From positions 2,119,001 to 2,183,000 of the forward strand of contig CP126122.1 of assembly GCA_030123565.1 (NCBI GenBank): a stretch of 64,000 nt of DNA. Direction: 5' to 3'. Positions 52,962 to 62,328 of the stretch are shown here, in pieces. The notes beneath the pieces are model-generated. The model had not been told where the DNA came from and did not search any database. It saw only the letters and a program-made list of their open reading frames with translations. Position 1 is the stretch's first letter; every line of letters begins with the position of its first letter. Source of the DNA: Nitrospira sp. (lineage in GTDB: Bacteria > Nitrospirota > Nitrospiria > Nitrospirales > Nitrospiraceae). The position numbers were made by a program, and so were the translations under genes.

Positions 52962-55439
52962 CTACTTGAAAACAGTCGTCAGTAACCGATACATCGCCGG
53001 GTCGTTTTTGCGTAACCACTCACGGTTGTACATGGCCTCATCCGCCGCTGTCTCTGTATAGGGTCGTCCAAAATACGCGGCCGTGCTTTGTGCAAAGTAT
53101 TCGCCGGAGCCGGAACTTGTGTACCAATCCGGGCTCAACCATGGCCCGCCGGCCTTCTTTCGTTCCGCGTAATCCTTTTCAAGCTGGATCTTCTGCTCTT
53201 TGGTCAAGGCGAATTGCTCCACGATATGTCCGGTCTCATGCCCGGCGACAAAACCGGTCCCATATCCTTCCTTGCGCGTTCCCTTCCGCTTCCCGATTGC
53301 AGCACCGGCAATTGCGCCTGCCAGGCCGCCGAGGAGACCTCCGACCAAGGCTCCCACCGGCCCCCCCAGAGATCCGATCGCAGCACCAAGCGCTGCACCG
53401 GCAAGTCCACCTAGAACCGCCCCGGCAACGTTGCCCGTCGAACCTTGCGCGCTCGGGATCGCGATCAATTCTTCTTCGGCGACGGCATATCTGATGGTGT
53501 TCCCGACCCGCATCCCCCCCGCGCCGCGAAGGTCGTCGTATAAGCGTCCGTCGAAGGTTTTCGTGCCCTTGAGCGACGCGTACTCAGGCAGGTCCGTCAA
53601 CTTCTTATCATGGGGAATCAGGTGCAACTCGACGGTCAACCCCTTAATCTGAGCGAGATTGCCCGGCCGCAGGGCACCGAGAATCTCCGCCATCCTCTCA
53701 TGGGCGACCTTGACCGCGGCAGGCGAAGCGCCGTGGTCGATCACCCTGAAGGACGGAGTCTCAGACCCAGCGCTCCCCTTACCGGTGTCTCGCTGGATCC
53801 TTCTGGGCACTGAGGTTACGTGAGGAGCGATGCCGCTTCGAGAGAGGTGCTGAGCTACAGCTTCAGCCTCACCCTCTGCGGCATCCTGAGGACTGCTGAG
53901 CGATTCCTTCTGGATCTGTGTCAAGCGAACAGAGGTGTTTTGCTGGACCACATGGGCCAGCTCATGGCTCAGCAACCGCCGTCCCGCACTCGTTCCCGGT
54001 GCATAGTGGCCGGCCCCGAACACGACGTCGTTCCCCACCGTGTACGCCGACGCTTCCACCGTACGTGCCGACTCTGCCGCTTTCGCATCCGTATGCACCC
54101 GCACCTGGCTGAAATCACATCCGAACCGTGATTCCATGAACGCAAGAGTAGACCGATCCAGCGGCCGGCCCGGCGAACGCAGCACCTCTTCCACTAGCGA
54201 CAGGGGAATCTGCGGTTGGCGGGGCGTTTCCTCCTTACGCATGATCGGCGTCGCTTCGCCTTCCGCAGGAGCCGGCGGGCTGATCGGCGAAACTGTCGGG
54301 GGATGAAGGTGAAACTCTTCGCCGCCCAGGCGCCGTTGTCGCCGAGCCTTGAAGTAATTGTCCCACGTCACCTTCCACGCATCCTGCGCGAGCGAGTCGA
54401 GGCGAAGCACAGGCTTCAGCGCGGCATCGCCGGTTTGCTGCGGAATCCGCAGCCTGGAAGAGGCCCATTGTTGAATGGCCGCTTCCTCCTCCTTGGCCTC
54501 TACATCCTGCGGCGAACCGGGCCTGTACTTGAGGCCTCGCTTGAACTTTTCCTGATCTGCGGCAATACGGGCCGTCTCGGCTCTGTATTGCTCGCTTTCC
54601 CTGTGGGCCTGCTTCTTTGCCTGGCCTGATCCTGGCGTAAAGGTCAGCGTCAGAAACACCTTGGTTGGATGGCGGACCGGTCCCTCGTAAGTCAATGTTC
54701 CCTTCAAACCTGGTGCGAGCCAATCCAAAGGAATGTCCGGTAGCTGTGTCGGCAGTTCCGCATCGGCTGCAATGATCCCTGCCAAGGCTCCGCCCAACGC
54801 TGTACCAGCAATTACCTTTCCTTCCAGCGTCGAGACAAAGTCCTTGCCAAGCTGGGTGGCTTTTTCCTCGAGATCTTTTCCCGCGGCGGTCTTCCGCAAT
54901 GCCTCGCCGGTCTTCTGTGCCGCCTCTTTGAGCTTGTCGGAAGCGGATGGTTCCTTGCCGGTCGGCAGGCCGCCTGCGTCTGCCGGTAACCGCCCGCTCT
55001 CAGGAGGTGGAGTGACTGATTCCTGGCGGTCGAAGGATGGACTGTCCACATCGTCGCGTTGTATGGATGGAACGGCGGTGAGTGGCGCGGACAGGACCCG
55101 TTCCCCTCGGACCACACGTTCCGCCGCACGATCAGCCTCTTGTTCGTAGAGGTCGCCCGGCTGGCTGATCTGTGGCTTGGCTTGAATGGATCGGCTCCTG
55201 AGCAGACGCCCGACCGCTTGGTTCCCGATGGCACGCTGAAGCTTAAAGGTGGGATGGAGAGGTGCCGGTGAGCAAGAAGGTCGCCCATCTGCCTCAGACA
55301 CACAACGGGACCGATCCGGCCAAGCCGACACACTAGTTGTTTCCAGAGAATGAAGAGGACTTGCCTGCGCTGCCTGCTTGGGTGCCGAAGGAACGCTGCG
55401 GGCCCCGGACTCAGCAGTCTTGGTGGAAGATCGTTGCAT
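52962..55439 (-). CDS. DUF4157 protein with lethal-factor-like metalloprotease domain
   Basis: 825 aa. The N-terminus carries the locus-type motif HPTFKLQRAIGNQAVGRLLR (about 62-81). A DUF4157 domain lies at about 424-502, with zinc motif HELAH at 492-496. The C-terminal part (565-825) matches anthrax-toxin-lethal-factor-related proteases: LTDLPEYASLKGTKTFDGRL, AVAEEELIAIP, HETGH (H734, E735, H738) and WYTSSGSGEYFAQSTAAYF (Y773, E780). A glycine zipper, 665-716, splits this domain. No signal peptide. Likely loaded cargo of the injection system. It follows the second DUF4157 protein by 20 bp. Confidence 0.9.
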   Translation of the reverse strand: MQRSSTKTAESGARSVPSAPKQAAQASPLHSLETTSVSAWPDRSRCVSEADGRPSCSPAPLHPTFKLQRAIGNQAVGRLLRSRSIQAKPQISQPGDLYEQEADRAAERVVRGERVLSAPLTAVPSIQRDDVDSPSFDRQESVTPPPESGRLPADAGGLPTGKEPSASDKLKEAAQKTGEALRKTAAGKDLEEKATQLGKDFVSTLEGKVIAGTALGGALAGIIAADAELPTQLPDIPLDWLAPGLKGTLTYEGPVRHPTKVFLTLTFTPGSGQAKKQAHRESEQYRAETARIAADQEKFKRGLKYRPGSPQDVEAKEEEAAIQQWASSRLRIPQQTGDAALKPVLRLDSLAQDAWKVTWDNYFKARRQRRLGGEEFHLHPPTVSPISPPAPAEGEATPIMRKEETPRQPQIPLSLVEEVLRSPGRPLDRSTLAFMESRFGCDFSQVRVHTDAKAAESARTVEASAYTVGNDVVFGAGHYAPGTSAGRRLLSHELAHVVQQNTSVRLTQIQKESLSSPQDAAEGEAEAVAQHLSRSGIAPHVTSVPRRIQRDTGKGSAGSETPSFRVIDHGASPAAVKVAHERMAEILGALRPGNLAQIKGLTVELHLIPHDKKLTDLPEYASLKGTKTFDGRLYDDLRGAGGMRVGNTIRYAVAEEELIAIPSAQGSTGNVAGAVLGGLAGAALGAAIGSLGGPVGALVGGLLGGLAGAIAGAAIGKRKGTRKEGYGTGFVAGHETGHIVEQFALTKEQKIQLEKDYAERKKAGGPWLSPDWYTSSGSGEYFAQSTAAYFGRPYTETAADEAMYNREWLRKNDPAMYRLLTTVFK

Positions 55440-55459
55440 GGGCGCCGCCTTCTGAAACC

Positions 55460-56968
55460 CTAGTGCGTGGTGCCCCTTTGCTCTTTGGCCACATACGATG
55501 GAGCCTTCTTGAGAAATTCATCGATGTCGGCTTTCGACCAACTGGGCGGATAGAGCGTGGATTCCTCGTAATCCCAGTATTCAATGGCGCCGACAGTGCC
55601 GGACTTTCTGTACAGATCGCGGTCTCTGTGCGGAATGGGCAACTCATAGATGCGCCTCCAATCCACACCGATGGCGGTGAGCCTATCGCGGACCTTGGTC
55701 GGGACGTTGTGGAGCCAGAGGTTCTTCTCTTCGCTTTCGAACCCCGGGTGATGGGGGCTTTCGACATGGAAGATATCGCGGGAATACCAGGCCCCCCGAT
55801 CCTTGAGGTAGAGGTTGTACAGGTTCCGTTCGGTGTTCTTGCTCACCTGATTGAGGTCGGTTCCTTCAGGCATGTTGGCCTGTTTCCTCACGACATCCTG
55901 CCAGGCCTCCGTGCTTTTACTCGCCACAGCTTTTTTGAAATCGTCAGATGTCATGATGGTATTCGACCGTGGAATGACCTCCTTGTCCATTTTGCTTCGA
56001 CTGTCGTTGAAGCCTTTCAAGAAATCCTGATAGATGGCGTCTACCCGATCAGCCTCTGCCTTGTCCGCGTGGGACTGCACGAGGCTGCCGATCGTCCCGA
56101 TCGCCACCCCGATCAGACCGACCGTCACGGCGACCGGCGGCGCGCCGAACGAACCCAACGCCCAGGTGACGTTGCCGGCCAGCCCTAGCCAGAAGCCCAC
56201 CGACGTCTCTTCCTTCACGATATCCTTGAAGTTTCCCAAGGCCTGAGTCGCTCCCGTATGCCAATTGTCGATCTGGTTGTACATCCAAGCCTGAACCACC
56301 CCGTCCGTCGGCACTTTCCAATCAGGCTCTCCTCCCGGCGGCGCTCGATGCAATGTCCCGCTCCCCGTCGCCGATCTCGCTTGTACGACGTGCGCGAGTT
56401 CATGCGCCAACAGCCGGCGGCCTTCGGGAGACGCAGGCGCGTAGCGGCCCCTATCGAAATGGAGATGGTGACCGAGTGTGAACGCCTGTGCGCCGATGCT
56501 CCTCGCCGATTCCGCAGATTCGGCATCGGTATGCACGCGCACCCGGCTCAAGTCACGGCCGAAACGCGGCTCCATATAGGCGCGGGTCGACTCGTCGAGC
56601 GGTTGGCCGGAGGAATGCAGAGCGTTTTCGACCAGGGGAGACATATTTTTGGATTCGTCTGTCATCGCGCCGTCACGTTGGGTGGACCCAACCGCCACGG
56701 AAGAAACGGGCCCGGCCTCTTGTCCATGAGCCACGCGTTCGGCGATACGATCCGCCTCGACTTCGTCCGGATCTCCGGCCTCACTGACGCGCAGCTTCGG
56801 CTTGGCTCTTCCGGCTTCCAGCATCTGCGAGAGGGCCTGATTTCCCACAGCCCTTTGCACGTGAGACAGGAGATTCGGAACGGAACCGGCCTTACCGCTC
56901 GGGTGATGTGAGCGGCGGACTTTCTCTTCTACCTGCCCTGGGTCCCGCTCCGGTTCCTTTTTTCTCAT
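55460..56968 (-). CDS. DUF4157 protein, C-terminal domain unknown
   Basis: 502 aa. Leader HVQRAVGNQALSQMLEAGRA (36-55) and GDPDEVEADRIAERVAHGQ, then a DUF4157 domain at about 122-197 with HELAH at 189-193. A hydrophobic region at about 258-296 (VGFWLGLAGNVTWALGSFGA, PVAVTVGLIGVAIGTIGSLV) precedes a charged C-terminus (DRVDAIYQDFLKGFNDSRSK; WRRIYELPIPHRDRDLYRKS). The pattern of leader + DUF4157 + transmembrane + tail fits injected cargo. Function of the tail unknown. Starts 4 bp after the tail gene upstream. Confidence 0.82.
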   Translation of the reverse strand: MRKKEPERDPGQVEEKVRRSHHPSGKAGSVPNLLSHVQRAVGNQALSQMLEAGRAKPKLRVSEAGDPDEVEADRIAERVAHGQEAGPVSSVAVGSTQRDGAMTDESKNMSPLVENALHSSGQPLDESTRAYMEPRFGRDLSRVRVHTDAESAESARSIGAQAFTLGHHLHFDRGRYAPASPEGRRLLAHELAHVVQARSATGSGTLHRAPPGGEPDWKVPTDGVVQAWMYNQIDNWHTGATQALGNFKDIVKEETSVGFWLGLAGNVTWALGSFGAPPVAVTVGLIGVAIGTIGSLVQSHADKAEADRVDAIYQDFLKGFNDSRSKMDKEVIPRSNTIMTSDDFKKAVASKSTEAWQDVVRKQANMPEGTDLNQVSKNTERNLYNLYLKDRGAWYSRDIFHVESPHHPGFESEEKNLWLHNVPTKVRDRLTAIGVDWRRIYELPIPHRDRDLYRKSGTVGAIEYWDYEESTLYPPSWSKADIDEFLKKAPSYVAKEQRGTTH

Positions 56969-56971
56969 CGA

Positions 56972-58177
56972 TTATCCTTCAATAGGCGTTCCTGTTTTCT
57001 TGGACTTGGTCGCAGTCGCGCGGCCGCCTTTCTGAACAAACGTCGGCGCCTTCTGCGGAGACAATACAGGACCCACGACCGTGATCGCATTGGCGACCAA
57101 CGCTGTGCTGCAGTCCGGATTCACGACGATCAACGTACGGTTGCCTGCGCCCGCCGTCGCGGTCGCCTGCACATTCAACAGGACGGGATTGCCGGGAGTC
57201 CACTTGGTCTGGTCCGTCGTATTCTTGACCACAATGCTGTCTCCGAACGTATAGGTCGCCTTCACATCCAGGTTCTTGCCCGTCACCGCGACGGCCGTCG
57301 GCGTCGTTGCCCCGGCGTTCACCGGAATGGGCTGTCCGGCAGGGGTCTTTCCGTTCGGGTCCGACACAGCAAGGTTGCTGAGCGTGGCCGAACATTGCCA
57401 CCAGAACGAAGAGAACGACAGGACCAGGCGGCGACAGGAACAATTGTCGATCTGCGCGATCGTCCCGTCGGCGTTGACCGTGACGGCAGCCAACCCGACC
57501 CAGGGGCCGCAGGAACAATCAGGACAGGCCGGCGTGTCGCCGGTCGTGAGTTGATCGAAGGTCGGGGCCGGCTGATTCGGGTCCGGCTGATTACAGGCAG
57601 GGCACTTCGTCAACACGCCGATCTGATACCCATCGTGCCAGCGTGAATATTCGCAGGAGGAATCGTCGCAGCCGCACCCCACCGGTTGAACTCGTACGGG
57701 CCGCGTCATGGATTGCACATATTTCACGGCGATGTAATACACCGTGGGATTGGTCGTGGTCGGCGGGGTAAACACCGGCGTGCACCAGGGGTCCGGAGCA
57801 TCGATGCAGGGTTCACCGGTCACCCCGGAGACGCCCTGCGTACGGATGTCGATGGTACGCGGACAATCGAGGATGATCTCGTCGCCGTAGGGTCCGAGCA
57901 GGTACCCCGGCTGAACCTGCACGAGCCAGGGTGAATAGGACAGGGTGCCGTCATCGTTCACGGCCTGAACCGGGCAGACCAGCGCGCCGCAGACCACGCC
58001 CCACCCATGCAGAAGCCGGTTGTGACGGCGAAGGCGGTCGCGGAAATAATCTTGTTCGAGGGTCAGGTCCGCAGGGGTGATGAGTTGCCGAGGATAGTAG
58101 CGGGGAAGTTCCGCGATGGATGGCGGGCAGGACGACGATGTGGACTGACCGCCGCAGCAGGATGAATTCGTTTTCAT
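56972..58177 (-). CDS. Injection-system tail protein (shared N-module, paralogue 1)
   Basis: 401 aa. Cys-rich N-terminus (MKTNSSCCGGQSTSSSCPPS), then the locus-wide module: LPRYYPRQLITPADLTLEQDY, NRLLHGWGVVCGALVCPVQ and VQPGYLLGPYGDEIILD. The C-terminal part has an IPT/Ig-like run (GKTPAGQPIPVNAGATTPTA; VVKNTTDQTKWTPGNPVLLN). The same N-module occurs in the proteins at 58197, 61344 and 62329. Likely baseplate or tail-tip component. Family name not certain. Confidence 0.72.
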   Translation of the reverse strand: MKTNSSCCGGQSTSSSCPPSIAELPRYYPRQLITPADLTLEQDYFRDRLRRHNRLLHGWGVVCGALVCPVQAVNDDGTLSYSPWLVQVQPGYLLGPYGDEIILDCPRTIDIRTQGVSGVTGEPCIDAPDPWCTPVFTPPTTTNPTVYYIAVKYVQSMTRPVRVQPVGCGCDDSSCEYSRWHDGYQIGVLTKCPACNQPDPNQPAPTFDQLTTGDTPACPDCSCGPWVGLAAVTVNADGTIAQIDNCSCRRLVLSFSSFWWQCSATLSNLAVSDPNGKTPAGQPIPVNAGATTPTAVAVTGKNLDVKATYTFGDSIVVKNTTDQTKWTPGNPVLLNVQATATAGAGNRTLIVVNPDCSTALVANAITVVGPVLSPQKAPTFVQKGGRATATKSKKTGTPIEG

Positions 58178-58196
58178 GTCATGCTCCTTCGCTAGC

Positions 58197-59084
58197 TCAC
58201 GGTTTTCTGGGCGAGGCAGAGCCAGGACCCTGCTTCATCGCCAACAGCATTTCGTACAACGTGTCGAGGCTGTACACGACCGGGCGTATCGTGACGTCGA
58301 TATTGGTCTGGTCGTAGGTCTGCCCCGCTTCCGGGACGAGAATGTTCGCCAGAGGAATACAACAGTCCGGACAGGGATCGGTCGGAGAGAGGCCGGTCAC
58401 GTAATTGGCCAGCGCCTGATAGTTCACGCTCCCGGAGTTGAACAGGTCGGCGATGGCGGACGTGGTTCTGGCCGGCGCGAGTTTGCCCTCGACCAGCTGG
58501 ACGCTATAACGCTCGCGAATCGCACCGGGCGAGCACATCGCCGCCGTATCACAATCACCGGCCATGCTCGGCGACGGATCGGTGAGACATTCGTGGTAGC
58601 AGAGCACGACATGGACGTACTGGCCGCAATCGCAGTTCTCCGCCGCCGTTCCGCTATTCGTGGGGCCGGTTCCTCCGCCGTTGCCTCCGGACGCGGCCGG
58701 TGGTTCTGCGGACGAACCGGTCCCGGCAGCCTCGCCCGCCGTTCCGCCCGATGGCGGTGACCCTCCCGCCGCCGGTGGAGAAGGCGGCGGGAGCGGCAAC
58801 GGGATCGGACAAGAGGGCTGACAAACGATGATTTCGTGGCCGCACTTGTCGAGCGCCACACCGGGAGTGATGGAGACGTGTTTCTTATCCGCACTGAGAA
58901 CCACGTTCAACCCGCAGACGACGCCGTAGCCCGATACCAGACGGTTCAACAACCAGCGCTTGGAATTGAAATAGTTCTGCTCGAGTTCGAAATGAAAGAC
59001 ATCCAGCAACTTACCGTAGAAATATCGGTTGCGGATCGGCGAGCAATAGTCCAAGCAGGCGGCCTGATGCTGATTCGTTGCCAT
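58197..59084 (-). CDS. Injection-system tail protein (shared N-module, paralogue 2)
   Basis: 295 aa from the ATG at 59084 (AGGAGGAAG upstream). RNRYFYGKLLDVFHFELEQN, LNRLVSGYGVVCGLNVVLS and ITPGVALDKCGHEIIVCQ form the shared module. A Pro/Gly/Ser linker (PIPLPLPPPSPPAAGGSPPS) splits it from the C-terminal Cys-containing part (CDCGQYVHVVLCYHECLTDP). The low-complexity linker is odd for a structural protein and may be a flexible tether. Confidence 0.72.
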   Translation of the reverse strand: MATNQHQAACLDYCSPIRNRYFYGKLLDVFHFELEQNYFNSKRWLLNRLVSGYGVVCGLNVVLSADKKHVSITPGVALDKCGHEIIVCQPSCPIPLPLPPPSPPAAGGSPPSGGTAGEAAGTGSSAEPPAASGGNGGGTGPTNSGTAAENCDCGQYVHVVLCYHECLTDPSPSMAGDCDTAAMCSPGAIRERYSVQLVEGKLAPARTTSAIADLFNSGSVNYQALANYVTGLSPTDPCPDCCIPLANILVPEAGQTYDQTNIDVTIRPVVYSLDTLYEMLLAMKQGPGSASPRKP

Positions 59085-59115
59085 GATTCTTCCTCCTCTC
59101 CGACACCAACAGGAT

Positions 59116-61338
59116 TCACACGAGACGGACGGACGTTCCCACACGGCTTTCATCACCCAGGCGGCTCAGGGCCGCGCCGGCGAGCGCCGTTTCGGTCCCG
59201 AGTGCCTGGCCCGTTCCCAAGGCAAGGCTGCGGGGCGGTCCGCCGACGACCGTGTCGATGCCGACGCGGCCTTGCAAGCCGACGCGAAAGAGCGGGTCGA
59301 TGATACAGAGCCGGTAGAGCGTGTGTGCGGGCTTTTCGCCGTCGAGGACCGCACGGATTTTGGGAAGCGCGTCCGCGGCCATGACCTGCGAACGATAGAC
59401 CTCCACGCGGAATTGGTACGCCACATCGGTGAAGAGCGGTGCGCCGAAATCCTCTTCCGTGATGAGGTGCGATTGGTCGAGATCGGCGGACGTTCCGACG
59501 ACGGCGCCCTGCGGCTGCGCCGGCGGAAGCATCGTCGTCCAGCCGAGAATCGAATGTCTCCCGCCCTCCCAGGATTCAGCGGGGCCCTGCTCGGACAGGC
59601 AGGCTCCGCAACAGCCGGTCGAAGGACCGGGAAGCGCCCACCAGGCGGCGTTGAGAATCGGCTCGTCGATGACCGCGGTGACGCCGGCGAACAGCCTGAG
59701 GGCTTCCCGTATCCCTTCTGGGGTGCCGCGTGTTCCGTAATAGTCGAAGATGCGGCCGATGAGGTCTCGTTGTGTGGCCTCGCTCCGGCTTTCGTCCAGG
59801 TCAAGGCCCAGGCACCCGGCCAGCCAGGGAAGAAAGTCCGCCCGGGCGGCGAACGGATCGAACAGCGCGGGAAGGGCCGCGATCTCCTGTTCGACGCCGC
59901 CGAAGAAACTCTCGCACAGCGACAGGAGACGCAGGAAAAAATCACCGCACGTGCCGTCATTGCGATAGATCGCCGGGAGATATTGATCGTACGTCGGCCA
60001 GTCGAATTCGACGCGCAGCTGGCGCAACTGCGGGGTGGCGGTGCCGTCGCCCGAAAAGAGGGCGCCGACCCAGAGGAACTTGCTTTGTCCCCCCCCGATG
60101 TAGAGATCGGTCAGATCCAGATTCGTCATGGAAGGGAAGGACCGCCAACGTTGATCGTGGAACGGATCGGCTGCGGCCGGATCTACATTGGGAACATCGT
60201 TGACCTGATCCGACACATAGGCGAACAGATCAAGGTGGGCGTGCTGGGACAACGGCGCGAGAAGTGCCAGCAGCCTGTGCCAGACGACTTTGCGCCCGGT
60301 CACGCGGATGGGCTCCTCATGCCACAGGCTCCCCACCGTGGCGAAGCCCTTGCGCCTGGCGAGGGGCAAGGGTGCCAGCGAATCACCCGGATGCACCCAG
60401 AGCTCGTCCTTGCCGTCCAGGAAGAGCGCCGCAACCGGTCCCTCGTAGCCGATGGCTTCGCCGACGAATTCGACGGGATCGTCGATGCGGAAGCGGACAA
60501 TGTGACGGGCGGAGTTGTCGCCGACATAGAGCGCATCACCCGCAACCGCCAGGCCCATGGGTCGGATGAGATGTGCGTCGGGAATGACCTTCGGGTGGCC
60601 GGCAGAATCAAACAGGGGGTGTCCCGCCTCGTCGAACAGAAAAATTTGTTTGTACGATATGTCCAGCACGAAAAGCGTCGTGTTGCCTTCGCAAGCGGCA
60701 ATGGCGACATCCGCCGGTTGGTGGAGCAGGCCGGAAGCGGCCACGTTCTGCGCAAAGGACGGAACGACCTCACCCAGGGGATTGAACTTTTGAACGCGCC
60801 GGTTGCCGTAGTCCACGACGTAAACGTTGCCGGCGGCATCCGCGGCCAACGTCCAGGGACTATCGAACTGCCCCGGTTGCGAACTGGGCGCCGTGCCGCC
60901 CCATATTTCAAGCAGCTGAAAATTGTCGAGATCGAAGATTTGCAGGCGATGATTGCCGCTGTCCGCGACGAACAGGACGCGGCGATTCGGCGGAATCAGC
61001 AGGCCGCGCGGACTATGCAGTTGCCCCGGCAAGCCATCTTCTCCTCCACGGACGCACGAAATGGGAGCCACGGAGGCATCGCACCCGCCGATCCGCATCA
61101 GGCGATTCGTTTCCGGCTCCGTGAAGAAGACGTTCCCCGTGCAATCCACGGTCACGCCGGTCGGCCCGGCCGGGGCTGCCGCGTTCCTTACCGCATCAGA
61201 AAGCGGTCCGGCCAGCGACGGAACTCCGGCGAGCTGCAATGTTCCATCCGGAAGGAGATCGAGACCGCTACGGCTGAAGTGAGGCCAGCGCCCCTCTCGA
61301 TTCAGAAAAAAGTAATTGTTGGGACTGCTGTCGCCCAT
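59116..61338 (-). CDS. NHL-repeat / phage tail protein I fusion
   Basis: 740 aa from the ATG at 61338 (GGAGGGATAACG upstream). Residues about 60-330 are NHL-type propeller repeats (PTGVTVDCTGNVFFTEPETN, GQFDSPWTLAADAAGNVYVV, RPMGLAVAGDALYVGDNSAR). The C-terminal part contains tail-protein-I motifs: YLPAIYRNDGTCGDFFLRLL, DFLPWLAGCLGLDLDESRSE and YYGTRGTPEGIREALRLFAG. In phage and injection systems tail protein I sits at the baseplate wedge; the propeller could contact targets. Just after the gene at 61344. Confidence 0.85.
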   Translation of the reverse strand: MGDSSPNNYFFLNREGRWPHFSRSGLDLLPDGTLQLAGVPSLAGPLSDAVRNAAAPAGPTGVTVDCTGNVFFTEPETNRLMRIGGCDASVAPISCVRGGEDGLPGQLHSPRGLLIPPNRRVLFVADSGNHRLQIFDLDNFQLLEIWGGTAPSSQPGQFDSPWTLAADAAGNVYVVDYGNRRVQKFNPLGEVVPSFAQNVAASGLLHQPADVAIAACEGNTTLFVLDISYKQIFLFDEAGHPLFDSAGHPKVIPDAHLIRPMGLAVAGDALYVGDNSARHIVRFRIDDPVEFVGEAIGYEGPVAALFLDGKDELWVHPGDSLAPLPLARRKGFATVGSLWHEEPIRVTGRKVVWHRLLALLAPLSQHAHLDLFAYVSDQVNDVPNVDPAAADPFHDQRWRSFPSMTNLDLTDLYIGGGQSKFLWVGALFSGDGTATPQLRQLRVEFDWPTYDQYLPAIYRNDGTCGDFFLRLLSLCESFFGGVEQEIAALPALFDPFAARADFLPWLAGCLGLDLDESRSEATQRDLIGRIFDYYGTRGTPEGIREALRLFAGVTAVIDEPILNAAWWALPGPSTGCCGACLSEQGPAESWEGGRHSILGWTTMLPPAQPQGAVVGTSADLDQSHLITEEDFGAPLFTDVAYQFRVEVYRSQVMAADALPKIRAVLDGEKPAHTLYRLCIIDPLFRVGLQGRVGIDTVVGGPPRSLALGTGQALGTETALAGAALSRLGDESRVGTSVRLV

Positions 61339-61343
61339 GGACG

Positions 61344-62309
61344 TTATCCCTCCACTCCCAGCCATGCCACATCCCACGTCAAAGGAGGCAGCGAAGGGGG
61401 AGCGCTGCCGGAGCCGTTCAACAGAGCCACGAACGGAAAGACCTCAAGGACGAACGAAGCGGGTGAAACGGAGGCGCCCGGGATGTTGATCATCCCGTCG
61501 ATCAACATGCTCGGTGGGGCCTTGCTGCCGTCCACCCTCGGACCGACCAGGCGCGCGATATAGGCGGGATTGGCCTGAAACCCTGCCGAAGACGTGTCGA
61601 TGGTGGCCCGATAGGGGAAAGCGATCGTACCGCCGAACGCGTTGGCCGTTGTCGTCGCATTGGACTCAGCGGTCCACTGCACCGTGGTCGCGAGCCCGGA
61701 CGCAATATAGGGCGATTTCGGCGGGCGCGCGCTCCGTTGCTGTGCGGTGGAGACGGGCCGGCGCAATTGACAATTGAAAATTTCCACCTGCGCCAGGACG
61801 ATGAACATGCCGGTCTGGATCAGATTCTTGAGCCTGGCGTCCACCGGCTGACGATTGGTCGGGTTGTCGTTCAGGCGCACCCAACAAAAGACTGGCTCTT
61901 CGCGCAGGCGGACGACGCCTTGAGGAGGACAATTGCAGATTCCGACACGGGTCTCCGCCGGTTTCAAATCGGAATCCTGAGGATAGGACACAGTCAAGTC
62001 GTAGAACACCGAGCCGCCGGAACCGTTGTCCGCCACGGGAGGAATGGGCAGGGTGAGGTTCTCGGTGAGGATGATTTCTTCGCCATGCGCATCAAGCGCG
62101 TAGCCGGGTGCGATGACGACCTGACGATCGCCGATGTTTCCCAGGACAGCGAATCCGCTCCCCACGCCAGGCTGATGCAGGCTCTGGTTGTGCAACCAGC
62201 GCATCTCGCGGCTGAAGGCTTCGAGTGCCTGAAGGTCGGAGGCGAACAGCCGCTCCCCGTTGAAGAACTGAATCCGTTCCAGAAATTGTGTCGTCCCGAT
62301 AATCGCCAT
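61344..62309 (-). CDS. Injection-system tail protein (shared N-module, paralogue 3)
   Basis: 321 aa from the ATG at 62309 (GAGGCGAGGAT upstream). LERIQFFNGERLFASDLQAL, LHNQSLHQPGVGSGFAVLGN and VVIAPGYALDAHGEEIILTE: the module is recognisable but lacks the VVCGL motif (GSGFAVL instead). C-terminal part begins PVFYDL-like strand text (LPIPPVADNGSGGSVFYDLT) and VGICNCPPQGVVRLREEPVF. Paralogue of the other three tail proteins. Confidence 0.7.
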   Translation of the reverse strand: MAIIGTTQFLERIQFFNGERLFASDLQALEAFSREMRWLHNQSLHQPGVGSGFAVLGNIGDRQVVIAPGYALDAHGEEIILTENLTLPIPPVADNGSGGSVFYDLTVSYPQDSDLKPAETRVGICNCPPQGVVRLREEPVFCWVRLNDNPTNRQPVDARLKNLIQTGMFIVLAQVEIFNCQLRRPVSTAQQRSARPPKSPYIASGLATTVQWTAESNATTTANAFGGTIAFPYRATIDTSSAGFQANPAYIARLVGPRVDGSKAPPSMLIDGMINIPGASVSPASFVLEVFPFVALLNGSGSAPPSLPPLTWDVAWLGVEG

Positions 62310-62328
62310 AATGAATCCTCGCCTCTTG

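Noticed and set aside
59083-61563. Very long plus-strand open frame (over 800 codons)
   Set aside because: It lies exactly antisense to the NHL/tail-protein-I gene, has Arg/Gly/His-rich composition without domains, and arises from high GC. The minus-strand gene has clear motifs.
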